Part shown: positions 50,382 through 58,584 of the stretch, one piece after another
How positions within the stretch are numbered: position 1 is the first letter of the stretch
How the letters are laid out: each line of letters opens with the position of its first letter
From: Sinisalibacter aestuarii
Lineage (GTDB): Bacteria > Pseudomonadota > Alphaproteobacteria > Rhodobacterales > Rhodobacteraceae
Length of the DNA: 64,000 nt
Assembly: GCF_027923545.1 (NCBI RefSeq)
Contig: NZ_BROH01000001.1
Location: 881,001 to 945,000, forward strand
Direction: 5' to 3'
Made by a program: the position numbers and the translations under genes
Notes under the pieces: generated by a model
The model's input: only the letters and a program-made list of their open reading frames with translations
What the model was told of the DNA's origin: nothing
The model's database searches: none

Positions 50382-51152
50382 CTAACTCATTCCAAGAAGG
50401 GCCTGCCCGATCAGGACGAGACCGATCACAAGAAGAATCGCCGTAATGATGACCTGAAAACGGCGAGTGTCGAGATACCTTACCAAAACGGCGCCGATCC
50501 AGCTCGACAGGATGGCGAGCGGAATGAACATGGCACTGATCTTGAGCTGCTCCAGGCTGAACAGCCCCAGTGCAGCGTAGCTCGGCACTTTTGCGAGGTC
50601 GAGCGCGGCAAAGAAGATCGCGCTCGTGCCGACATACATGGCGTTGCTCAGGTTCTTGGGCATCACGTAGATCTGATAGGGCGGATACCCCACATGGGCG
50701 ATGGCGCTGGTGAAGCCGCAGGACCATCCCGCCAATGTTGCAAGCGTGCCGTCCCATCGGCGCACCACCGCGGGCTCCAGTTGCGGAATGGCGGCGAGCA
50801 AGCCCACCAGCGCCCAGATCGAGAAGGCGACCGAGACCACGCCGAGTGCCAGCAAAACCGCCCATTCCGGCACCGACGCCGCGAAGTAATAGGCAAAGGC
50901 GATCCCGATCAGACCGCCCGGCACCATCCTGAGAAGCACGCCCGTGTGAAAACTGCGCCGGTAGATCAGGACGACGATGACGTCCTGCACCAGCATGATC
51001 GGCAACACCAGGCTGACCGCCGCCATGGGACCGACAACCGTCGCGACCAGGGGTGCGCTCGCCATGCCGATTCCGGGAAACCCGCCCTTCGACAGGCCGA
51101 GTATGGTGACCGCAATCGCGACGACCGCGTAGAAAGTCAGGTCCGTTGGCAT
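50382..51152 (-). CDS. TauE/SafE-family permease
   Basis: This is a 256-residue membrane protein with about eight helices. VTILGLSKGGFPGIGMASAPL is the first TauE/SafE repeat, and TLAGWSCGFTSAIAHVGYPPYQIY the second. Family members export sulfite, sulfoacetate or other organic anions, although many are uncharacterised. Lying between an EthD gene and a molybdenum hydroxylase, it may move a pathway product or substrate across the membrane. Together with the mercaptopyruvate sulfurtransferase at 28162 it weakly hints at sulfur in the substrate. ATG 51152 is the only suitable start. Confidence 0.85.
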   Translation of the reverse strand: MPTDLTFYAVVAIAVTILGLSKGGFPGIGMASAPLVATVVGPMAAVSLVLPIMLVQDVIVVLIYRRSFHTGVLLRMVPGGLIGIAFAYYFAASVPEWAVLLALGVVSVAFSIWALVGLLAAIPQLEPAVVRRWDGTLATLAGWSCGFTSAIAHVGYPPYQIYVMPKNLSNAMYVGTSAIFFAALDLAKVPSYAALGLFSLEQLKISAMFIPLAILSSWIGAVLVRYLDTRRFQVIITAILLVIGLVLIGQALLGMS

Positions 51153-51189
51153 AGTGTAGGGCGGTCATGTCGGCCTGATAGCGCTCCTG

Positions 51190-51861
51190 TCAGGCGCACC
51201 CGGAGATTTCGTGGGGCTGCACGAGATATGTGTTGATCTCCGAGATGAATTCCTTGGCGTGCGTCATGGTGGTGATGCCGGCATCGGAGCGGAAGGCGGC
51301 CTCGATGGTCTCGCCGTCCGGGAACCAAAGCTCGACCATGCCGTCCACCAGCCGCTCGCCCGCGGCGTTGCGGGCCCCGTCAAGGACAAGGTTCTGGCGG
51401 TAGCCCTGAATGCCGGGAAGCCGTTTCACCAGGATCGAGTGCATATTGAACCACTGGTCCTGAAACTCCTCGTCGGAGACATCGGGCCGTTTGCGCAGGA
51501 TCGACATCCGCTTCAGCCCGCCCTTGTCTGCCGGCGGCTTGAGGACGGTGTTCTGCAGGCAAAGGATCAGCTCCATCTGTTCGATGACATGCTGCGGCAC
51601 GCACATCGACAGGCCGACGCCGCCGGCATGGGCGGCCATCATGGAGGCCGAGATGTCGCCAAAGAAGAATTGCGAGATTGCGTCGGGTTCGAAGCTGCCG
51701 CGGGCGTAGGAAATGCCTTTCTGGCTGGAGTCGGAAACCCGGTTGAACACTTGCCCGAGGACGTTGGGATCGGTGCTGGTCGGCAGATCGGCGATGCCCC
51801 GGCTGACCTGCTCTTCCGTCAGATCCATCTTGGTCCGCATGAGTGCCATTACTGAGATCAT
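51190..51861 (-). CDS. EthD-domain protein (double domain, N-terminal half diverged)
   Basis: This is a 223-residue protein. The second half is a clear EthD (dimeric alpha/beta barrel) domain: RMSILRKRPDVSDEEFQDQW, MHSILVKRLPGIQGYRQNLV, and VDGMVELWFPDGETIEAAF. The first half (MISVMALMRTKMDLTEEQ) has only the outline of one. It is related to 62948-63631, where both halves are recognisable. EthD-like proteins serve in ether, polyketide and aromatic degradation as small enzymes or partners of oxidoreductases. It lies between the ABC permease and the TauE-like permease in the minus-strand operon. Confidence 0.8.
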   Translation of the reverse strand: MISVMALMRTKMDLTEEQVSRGIADLPTSTDPNVLGQVFNRVSDSSQKGISYARGSFEPDAISQFFFGDISASMMAAHAGGVGLSMCVPQHVIEQMELILCLQNTVLKPPADKGGLKRMSILRKRPDVSDEEFQDQWFNMHSILVKRLPGIQGYRQNLVLDGARNAAGERLVDGMVELWFPDGETIEAAFRSDAGITTMTHAKEFISEINTYLVQPHEISGCA

Positions 51862-51918
51862 TTGGCTGTTTCCTGCATTTGTCGGTTCTCCGGCGCCGCC
51901 TTGGCGCCGGCTTGTCGT

Positions 51919-52914
51919 TTAGCGGAAGAATAAGAAAAGTTGAGGCAGATAGCGGATCGTGACCGCGATGATGATTGCCAGCGCCTGCACCAGAAGCTGC
52001 ACTGAGGTATCGGCACCAAGCGCCAGAACCATCTGCCCGAGAAGCGTCATGAACAGCGCCGCGATCCCGCTGGCGATCACGCTGCCGCGGCCGCCGGAGA
52101 ACGGCGTGCCGCCCACGACGACCGCCGCGATCGCCGGCAGAAGGTAGTCGTTTCCGGCGATATGCGATGCGGTGCCGATATAGCCGGTGAACAGCATCCC
52201 GGCGACCGCGTAGCAAAGCGCCGCGACGGCATAGGTCGCAACCTGGTAGCGCAGGATCGGAATCCCCGCGGCGGTGGCTGCGGCCGGGTTGGCCCCGACG
52301 GCGACGAACCGGCGGCCCGCGACGCTGCGCTTGGTGACCAGACTCACGACGATGATGAACAGGACCGCAAGGATGACCGTGGTCGGGATGCCGGCCACAC
52401 GGCTGTGCGAGAACGCGGCCAGTTCTTCCGGCGCGGTCATGTAGCTGCCGCCCGAGATCGTCCGCACGGCGCCGAGCAGAATCGCATTGGTGGCGAGCGT
52501 GGTCACGATCGGGGTGATGTTGACGCGCGCCACGAGCAGGCCATTCACGCTGCCGATCACCACGGCGATCAGCAGCGTCGCGGGAACCGCAAGCAGGGTG
52601 GAGTCGGTCAGAAAGCCGATCTTGGCGAACAGAAGCCCCGACAGGGTCATCGTGCCGGGCAGCGACATGTCCAGGCCGCGCTGCTGGATGACGATGGTCA
52701 TGCCGACCGCCGTGATTGCCAGGATCGCGGCAAAGGGCAGCATGGTGTTGATCGCACCCGGCTTGATGACGCCGGGCGCGACGATGGCGCAAACCACGAA
52801 GAGCAGGATGGTCCCACCCCAGATCCACGAGAACTCGTTGAAGATCGCTGCCTTCAGACGGCTTTCGCCCGCGTCGCCGCCACGATTGTTCAGCGGTGTT
52901 GCTGTATTGGTCAT
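51919..52914 (-). CDS. Sugar ABC transporter permease (CUT2, RbsC-like)
   Basis: This is a 331-residue permease with canonical CUT2 motifs: VIQQRGLDMSLPGTMTLSGLL, NITPIVTTLATNAILLGAV, AGRRFVAVGANPAAATAAGI and IAAVVVGGTPFSGGRGSVIASGI. Its start shares ATGA (52911-52914) with the stop of the upstream fused ATPase-permease gene, so the two products are made together and probably form one channel. No substrate-binding protein is encoded in this operon. The mixed QQRG(L)DMSLPG pore loop resembles that of the permease at 56391-57371 (QQRGFDLSVPG), so the two systems are related by duplication. Confidence 0.9.
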   Translation of the reverse strand: MTNTATPLNNRGGDAGESRLKAAIFNEFSWIWGGTILLFVVCAIVAPGVIKPGAINTMLPFAAILAITAVGMTIVIQQRGLDMSLPGTMTLSGLLFAKIGFLTDSTLLAVPATLLIAVVIGSVNGLLVARVNITPIVTTLATNAILLGAVRTISGGSYMTAPEELAAFSHSRVAGIPTTVILAVLFIIVVSLVTKRSVAGRRFVAVGANPAAATAAGIPILRYQVATYAVAALCYAVAGMLFTGYIGTASHIAGNDYLLPAIAAVVVGGTPFSGGRGSVIASGIAALFMTLLGQMVLALGADTSVQLLVQALAIIIAVTIRYLPQLFLFFR

Positions 52915-55388
52915 GCCTGCACCACCTTTTCACGGCTCTTGGAGTAGATCGCCACGGAGAGCAGGATGAGCGCGCCGAGGAGATATTGCTGCCATTCCTG
53001 GCTGAGACCCAGGAACACGGTCACCGAATTGACCTGGACGATGAAGATCGCCCCGAGCAGGGCGCCGATGAACGACCCGCGCCCACCGAACAGGCTGGCG
53101 CCGCCGATGACGATGGCCGCAATGGACCCCAGGGTGAAGCTGAGGCCGGCGCGCGGATCGCCGATGCCGACCTGTGCGATCATGGTGATCGCGGCGATCC
53201 CGGCGAAGAGCGAGCAGCCCAGATAGGCGATCAGACGGGTCAGCTTTGGGCGAATCCCGGCCGTCCGGGCGGCTTCGGGACGTGATCCCAGCCCCCGCAT
53301 CGAGACGCCGATGGAACGCTTGTAGAGCACGAATTCCAGCACGATGGCGACCAGCACCGCGATGATGAAGGTGACCGGGACAATGCCGATCTTGGTGCCG
53401 AGCGCGATCATGATCTTGCCGTCGATCATGCCGGCCGGCGTCGGCCGCAGGATCAGCGATATCGCCTGGACACCCATGAATGTCGCGAGCGTCGCCACCA
53501 TCGGGTGCATGCGCAACCCGTCCACCAGTATCCAGTTGATCAACCCGACCGTCAGCGCCACCAGGATGAGCAGGACCCATCCGGCCAGCTGTGTGCCCAG
53601 CCCGGCATCCGATAGCAGGAAGAAGGACGCGACGACCTGGCACAAGCCCATCAATGGCCCGACTGACAGGTCGATCCCGCCCACCATCATCAGAAGCTGC
53701 TGGCCATATCCGACCAATGCCAGCGTCGCGGCGAAAGTCATCATGCCTGTCACGCTGCGCGGCGAAACGTAGAACGGGTTCCAGATGCCGGCGACCGTCC
53801 CGAGAAGCAGGATGGCCGCCGCCACCATCAGCAAGGGCGCGCTGTTGCCAGCGGCCCATTTCCAGAACGCGCCGACGCTTCTGTGATGCTTGTCGCGTTG
53901 CTCGGTCGACTTCAGCACCGACGAGGTGATGTTGTCTTCGGTCACGCGATCGCCGGACAGAACTTCGACGACGCGCCCGCGCGAGAAGATGGCGACGTTA
54001 TCGCTGAGCCCCGCGACCTCCTGCGCATCCGACGACACGACGATGATCGCGACGCCACTGCGTGCGGTTTCGCGCAGGATGCGATAGATTTCGGCCCGGG
54101 CGCCCACGTCGACGCCCTGTGTCGGTTCGTCGACCAGAAGCACCCTGGGTTCGGCGGAGAGCACGCTCGACAGCACGACCTTTTGCTGGTTGCCGCCGGA
54201 CAGCGACCCGATCGGCGTTTCCTGGTGCGGTGTCTTGACCGCGAACTGGCGGATCGCCTTGTTCGTCCTGCTCCGCTCGCTTCCCGAGCTGATCAGGCCG
54301 CTTCTGACATCGGCACGAGAGCTGCGGATCGAGAAGTTTTCCCGCACCGACAACTCGCCGAAGATGCCTTCGCGGTGGCGGTCGCCCGGCAGGTAGCTGA
54401 TGCCGTGGCGCTTGGCCTCCTGGCTGTTGCGGATCGAGATGTCCTTGCCTGCCAGGGTCACGCGGCCGGCGCCGCGATAGATGCCGGCGAGCGACCGCAT
54501 GAATTCGACCTGGCCATTGTCCGAGATACCGGCCAGGCCAAGGATTTCGCCCGCCCGCACCTCGAGCGAAACGTTCGAGAACCCGGGTCCGGAGAAGCCT
54601 GACGTCGACAATACAACCGGATGATCGCCGCTTTCGGCCTTGTCGGGGAAGCTGCGGTCAAGATCCCCGCCGACGATCAGCGAGACGATCTGGTCTTCGT
54701 TGAGTTCCTTCGCGTCGAAGGTGCCCTGGCCTTCGCCATCGCGCAGGACCGTGAGCCGGTCGGCGATCATCTGCACTTCGCGAATGCGGTGCGAGATATA
54801 GACGACCGATGCGCCACGCTCTGTCACCCGGCGCACGCGCTCGAACAGGCGTTCGACATCCTCGGTTGCCAGGTGCTCGGTCGGCTCGTCCAGCACCAGA
54901 ACCTTGGGTTCGCATTCCAGCGCCTTCACGATCTCGACGATGAAGCGCTGCTCGGCGTTGAGCGTGGTCACATGGGCGCGCGGGTCGATGGCGACGTCCT
55001 CGCTCCAGTGCTTGAGCAATTTGCGGGCCCAGCCATTGAGATTGGAGGGCGGCGGGCGCAGTTTCTTGGGCAGGCCCAGATAGAGGTTCTCGGCGACGGA
55101 CAGATCCGGCATCAGCGCCGGCTCCTGGTGCACAATCGAAAGGCCCAGGTCGCGCGCACGCTCGGGATCGCCCTGAACGGGCTCCCCGGCGATCCGGACC
55201 TCGCCTTCGGTGGCAACGAGCGATCCCGAGGCCACCCCCATCAGCGTGGATTTGCCGGCGCCGTTCTCACCGACAAGGCCATGCACCTCGCCGGCACGAA
55301 CGTCGAAGGTGATGCCATGCAATGCGCGAACGCCGGGGAAATGCTTCGACACCCCGGTCATTTGGAGAAAAATGGTGCCCTCAGCCAT
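52911..55388 (-). CDS. Fused CUT2 ABC transporter ATPase-permease (RbsA-RbsC fusion)
   Basis: This 825-residue protein joins two ATPase domains (about 1-490) to a complete permease (about 510-825). Domain 1 has GENGAGKSTLMGVASG and VLVLDEPTEHLA. Domain 2 has the normal degenerate P-loop (GLAGISDNGQVEFM), SGGNQQKVVLSSVL and LVDEPTQGVDVGARAEIY. The linker HHRSVGAFWKWAAGNSAP leads into the first membrane helix. The permease has MVGGIDLSVGPLMGLCQVV and IAAIVIGGASLFGGRGSFIGA. CUT2 subunits are usually separate. It has the same architecture as 58585-61122. It is the first gene of the minus-strand operon and works with the adjacent single permease. Confidence 0.92.
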   Translation of the reverse strand: MAEGTIFLQMTGVSKHFPGVRALHGITFDVRAGEVHGLVGENGAGKSTLMGVASGSLVATEGEVRIAGEPVQGDPERARDLGLSIVHQEPALMPDLSVAENLYLGLPKKLRPPPSNLNGWARKLLKHWSEDVAIDPRAHVTTLNAEQRFIVEIVKALECEPKVLVLDEPTEHLATEDVERLFERVRRVTERGASVVYISHRIREVQMIADRLTVLRDGEGQGTFDAKELNEDQIVSLIVGGDLDRSFPDKAESGDHPVVLSTSGFSGPGFSNVSLEVRAGEILGLAGISDNGQVEFMRSLAGIYRGAGRVTLAGKDISIRNSQEAKRHGISYLPGDRHREGIFGELSVRENFSIRSSRADVRSGLISSGSERSRTNKAIRQFAVKTPHQETPIGSLSGGNQQKVVLSSVLSAEPRVLLVDEPTQGVDVGARAEIYRILRETARSGVAIIVVSSDAQEVAGLSDNVAIFSRGRVVEVLSGDRVTEDNITSSVLKSTEQRDKHHRSVGAFWKWAAGNSAPLLMVAAAILLLGTVAGIWNPFYVSPRSVTGMMTFAATLALVGYGQQLLMMVGGIDLSVGPLMGLCQVVASFFLLSDAGLGTQLAGWVLLILVALTVGLINWILVDGLRMHPMVATLATFMGVQAISLILRPTPAGMIDGKIMIALGTKIGIVPVTFIIAVLVAIVLEFVLYKRSIGVSMRGLGSRPEAARTAGIRPKLTRLIAYLGCSLFAGIAAITMIAQVGIGDPRAGLSFTLGSIAAIVIGGASLFGGRGSFIGALLGAIFIVQVNSVTVFLGLSQEWQQYLLGALILLSVAIYSKSREKVVQA

Positions 55389-55573
55389 GTCGCGTCTCCG
55401 AGGTGACCCGCGATACTTCGCTCGTCACGCCAAGCCAGAGCGTGGCAGGATAATCTATCGGCATCATTGTTCCTCCCCAGAAACGCTCCGAATTCATTTC
55501 GGGTGACACGGCAATGAAGCCTCCGCCTCCATTGCCGGCCTTACTGAAGTGACGTTTGCCATTAGCGAAACAC

Positions 55574-55582
55574 TTTGTCAAT
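55574..55582 (-). promoter_or_regulatory. TTGAC element 4
   Basis: On the minus strand ATTGACAAA is followed by GTGTTTCGCTAATGG, pointing at the fused ABC gene that starts 186 bp downstream. The hexamer TTGACA is a perfect -35 box, but no good -10 box lies at 16-18 bp. Confidence 0.4.
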
Positions 55583-56226
55583 TTATCACGACCCTGCCGC
55601 CCCTACTTTTTGCCGCTGCGCCGGGGTGGCGGTGGCGCTGAATTATCCACTTTATTTTCAATTAATTGAGCTCGGCTCGCAGTAGCCCGGACCAGCAGTA
55701 TCCTGGCCCGCTCCCCGTTTGCTCCAATCAAATTAGTTTGTAAATCTCAAACGCCGACCGCCCCGGTACCGGGATTCCCGCCTCCGAACCGCCCCGGTGC
55801 GCGCCTTGACGTCCCGACATTCCGGGGATTGCCACTATATTGCAGGCGCCGCGGCGTCACAGGCGCCTCGCGAGCGGGCGAATCGTTGTGGACTTGTGCC
55901 GGACAGATGCGCATCGGATTCGCGTAGTATGAGCCTGTTTGCATATCACGAAAATAGACGCGCATAGGTTGCACGGGGCATTCCGGTGCCCTGTTTCCCC
56001 GGCGGTCGCCATCGGTCGAGCGGCAAGCGCGTGCGCCCGGTGGCCGCCCCTGAGCTGCGGTGACGCATCCCGAAACCCTTGCTGTAGCAACGTGTTTCGC
56101 CCGGTTTTGCTGGGTGGGACGTAACCGGGGACTCGGCCGCATGGCCACTTGAGAGCAGCTTCAGGGGCCGGGGCAGGCCGTGCGCCGGAGCGGTGTCTTA
56201 TTTTGACTATTTCGAAGCAATCTGTA

Positions 56227-56235
56227 ATTGACTAA
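56227..56235 (+). promoter_or_regulatory. TTGAC element 5
   Basis: ATTGACTAA, continuing as TGAATTTCGG, lies 156 bp before the permease start at 56391. It is identical over nine bases to element 1 at 35480-35488, which precedes the other binding-protein-containing ABC operon. Confidence 0.45.
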
Positions 56236-56390
56236 TGAATTTCGGTTTGCAAGGATCGACTCGACGGCACGCAAGATTGTCGCAGGGAGGTGCACGATGA
56301 GGGGCGTTATCTGCCTTCAGAACGGCTTGGCGCAGTTAGCGCTGGCCAAATTCTATTGTGTGTGGCGTCAGCGCGCCGGAGAGGCAGCAC

Positions 56391-57371
56391 ATGTCTGACC
56401 TCGGCGGCACCGTATCCAGCAACTACCGCGGGGCGTCCGGTTTCAGCCGCCTGTTCTCGTTCGAACTGGTCACCGTGGTCAGCTCGACCATCGTGCTCCT
56501 GATCCTGTGCCTGATACTCGCGCCTTCCAGCGTGACGGCGGGGGCCTTCGCGGGAAGTCTTCCCTTTGCCGCCGCGGGCGCCATCGTCGGGCTCGGCCAG
56601 ATGCTGGTCGTCCAGCAACGCGGGTTTGATCTCTCGGTGCCGGGTGCGATCTCTTTCGCCGTGGTCATGTCGACGCACTACCCGGCCGGTAACGATGCGG
56701 CCCTGCTGCCCGCAGTGCTGATGATCATCTGCTTCGCAATCGTCGTGGGTCTTCTGAACGGCTTCCTGGTCAGCTTTCTGAAGCTGAACGCGATCGTTGC
56801 GACGATCGGGATGAATGCGCTTCTTTTCAGCGCCGTGTTTGCCGTATCGGGCGGCGTTCCGCGGCGGACGACGAACCTGCTCGCCGAGATTGCGGGCGGC
56901 ACCCTCTTCGGCATCGGCCACGCGGTCTACATCGCCGTGATCATTGTCGCGCTCATGACCTTCGTCCTGAAGATGACGGTGGCCGGGCGTCGCTTCGAAG
57001 GGGTGGGGGCCAATCCGCTGATGGCCGGCTCCGTCGGGCTCAATGTCCGGCTGCACGAGATGATGGCCTATGTTTACGCGCAGCTTCTCTTCGCGCTTGC
57101 CGGGCTGCTGCTTGCCGGGCTGACCAGCCAGCCGACCGCCTTTCAGGGCAATTCCTATCTGCTGCCGTCGGTGGCGATGGTGGTGCTGGGCGGCACGTCT
57201 CTGATGGGCGGCCGGGGCTTTCCGGTGTCGACGGCAATTGCGGCATTCTTCCTGACCCAGCTCGGGCAATTGTCGATCGCGATCGGGGTGCCCTATTCCG
57301 CGCAAACGATCATCCAGGCGGTCGCTCTGGGCTTCGGGATCGCAATCTATTCGTTCCGCAGAAGCCAATAA
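56391..57371 (+). CDS. Sugar ABC transporter permease (CUT2, RbsC-like)
   Basis: This is a 326-residue permease: LGQMLVVQQRGFDLSVPGAISFA, KLNAIVATIGMNALLFSAVF, AGRRFEGVGANPLMAGSVGL and VAMVVLGGTSLMGGRGFPVSTA follow in order. The first helix starts around FELVTVVSSTIVLLILCLIL. It opens the rightmost plus-strand operon and pairs with the fused ATPase-permease at 58585-61122, with the binding protein encoded between them. The gene order permease, binding protein, fused ATPase-permease is not the usual CUT2 order. ATG 56391 follows GGAGAGG. Confidence 0.9.
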   Translation: MSDLGGTVSSNYRGASGFSRLFSFELVTVVSSTIVLLILCLILAPSSVTAGAFAGSLPFAAAGAIVGLGQMLVVQQRGFDLSVPGAISFAVVMSTHYPAGNDAALLPAVLMIICFAIVVGLLNGFLVSFLKLNAIVATIGMNALLFSAVFAVSGGVPRRTTNLLAEIAGGTLFGIGHAVYIAVIIVALMTFVLKMTVAGRRFEGVGANPLMAGSVGLNVRLHEMMAYVYAQLLFALAGLLLAGLTSQPTAFQGNSYLLPSVAMVVLGGTSLMGGRGFPVSTAIAAFFLTQLGQLSIAIGVPYSAQTIIQAVALGFGIAIYSFRRSQ

Positions 57372-57417
57372 GAATAATAAATAACAAATACTTACCGTTC
57401 CAATAGGAGGAGAAACC

Positions 57418-58494
57418 ATGGAACTGAAGAAACTGAAAAACTCGACCGCCACGACGATGGCCGGTCTCCTGATCGGCCTGAGCGCGACCGCTGCGGTGGC
57501 GCAGGATACGCCATCCTGGTGCGGGCCGAACGAAGCGTCCATCGCGTTCCTGGACGGTTTCGGCGGCAACAGCTGGCGTCAGATCACCACGGCCTCCGCG
57601 CAAGAGGAAGCCGAGAAGTGCCCCAGCGTGACCGACTATTTTTACGCGGACGGTCAGGGCGACACCCAGAAAGCCATCTCTGACATCAACTCCATGGCCG
57701 CGCGCGGCGTGAACGCCATCGTGGTTTATGGGGACGCTGGTCCGGCCATCTTGCCGGCGCTCACGAACGCCTACAAAAATGGCGCTGTTGTTGTGCCTTA
57801 CCGCGTCGATGTTGGCGGTGAAGAAGGCGTCAACTACAGCAAGTATATCGGTGGCGACGTCGAAAGCGATGGCCGTGACTGGGGCACCTTCATCAAGGAA
57901 CAATTCCCTGATGGCGCCAATATCGACTTCCTGAGCGGACCGGCGGGCAACAGTTTCGGCCTGGCGCTGCTGGACGGTCTGAAGCAGGTTCTGGGTGACG
58001 ATGAGCGCTATGTCTTCCTGAACCCCGAGCCGTATCACGTCACCAACTGGGATCCGGCTCAGACTCAGCAAGTCCTGACCGCCGAAGTTGCCAAGCATGG
58101 TGCCGATATCGACATCATCCTGTCGGACTTCGGAGCCTCGCTGATCGGCGGCTTGGCCGCGTTCGGAAACAGCGGCCTTTCGATCCCGGCCATTGCGACC
58201 CAGGACGCCAACATTCTCGGCTGCTTCTGGCACGACAACCAGGAGAACAACCCGGACTTCAAGCTGCTGACCACCGCATCGGGGAACGACCATGGCCGTC
58301 TTGCGGTTCAGTGGGCCGTCGCCATGGCGACCGGTGGTACGCCGCCTGAATCCGACAGCTATGCCGGCGGTGTGATGGAGAACTCCGTCACCGGCGAACC
58401 GAGCGCGGTTCAGTGCCGCCCCGACCTGCCGGGCGACATCTATCTCAATGCTGAAATGGCGCCCGAAAAGCAGGCCGAGGTCATCGGCCAGTAA
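57418..58494 (+). CDS. Sugar ABC transporter substrate-binding protein (CUT2 type)
   Basis: This 358-residue periplasmic protein has signal peptide KLKNSTATTMAGLLIGLSAT to AVAQD. It has a type 1 binding fold: SIAFLDGFGGNSWRQITTASA, DGQGDTQKAISDINSMAARG, VNAIVVYGDAG, FLSGPAGNSFGLALLDGLKQ and DIILSDFGASLIGGLAAF. Three cysteines in the mature protein (SWCGPNE, EKCPSV, LGCFWHD) are unusual for sugar binders. It is quite different from the binding protein at 36169, so the two ABC systems probably see different ligands. AATAGGAGGAGAAACC precedes the ATG; a strong hairpin follows the gene. Confidence 0.88.
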   Translation: MELKKLKNSTATTMAGLLIGLSATAAVAQDTPSWCGPNEASIAFLDGFGGNSWRQITTASAQEEAEKCPSVTDYFYADGQGDTQKAISDINSMAARGVNAIVVYGDAGPAILPALTNAYKNGAVVVPYRVDVGGEEGVNYSKYIGGDVESDGRDWGTFIKEQFPDGANIDFLSGPAGNSFGLALLDGLKQVLGDDERYVFLNPEPYHVTNWDPAQTQQVLTAEVAKHGADIDIILSDFGASLIGGLAAFGNSGLSIPAIATQDANILGCFWHDNQENNPDFKLLTTASGNDHGRLAVQWAVAMATGGTPPESDSYAGGVMENSVTGEPSAVQCRPDLPGDIYLNAEMAPEKQAEVIGQ

Positions 58495-58514
58495 GCCGAT
58501 ACCTGTCTGACACC

Positions 58515-58552
58515 GCCGCGGCCCCGGCCACGCCTGGCATTGGGGCCGCGGC
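58515..58552 (+). other. Intercistronic hairpin after the binding-protein gene
   Basis: GCCGCGGCCCC (58515-58525) pairs perfectly with GGGGCCGCGGC (58542-58552), and the loop contains a small GCCA/TGGC stem. There is no T-run. It sits between the binding protein and the fused ATPase-permease and probably stabilises the upstream message. Confidence 0.7.
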
Positions 58553-58584
58553 TCATCACCAGCTGCAGATTTCTACCGACAAGG

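Larger units (their letters stand above)
55389..56390. other. Divergent 1-kb intergenic region between two ABC operons
   Basis: No gene is supported; short GC-driven open frames such as 55747-56148 have no protein-like composition. Two AT-rich islands carry the regulatory signals: 55560-55740, with a TTGACA element on the minus strand (55582-55574) and the palindrome TCAATTAATTGA (55658-55669), and 56200-56250, with a plus-strand TTGACTAATG element. The central 400 bp are GC-rich and could hold decayed sequence. Confidence 0.55.

Noticed and set aside
55747-56148. 133-codon open frame in the 1-kb intergenic region
   Set aside because: Low-complexity Arg/Pro/Gly composition, no ribosome-binding site and no family resemblance.
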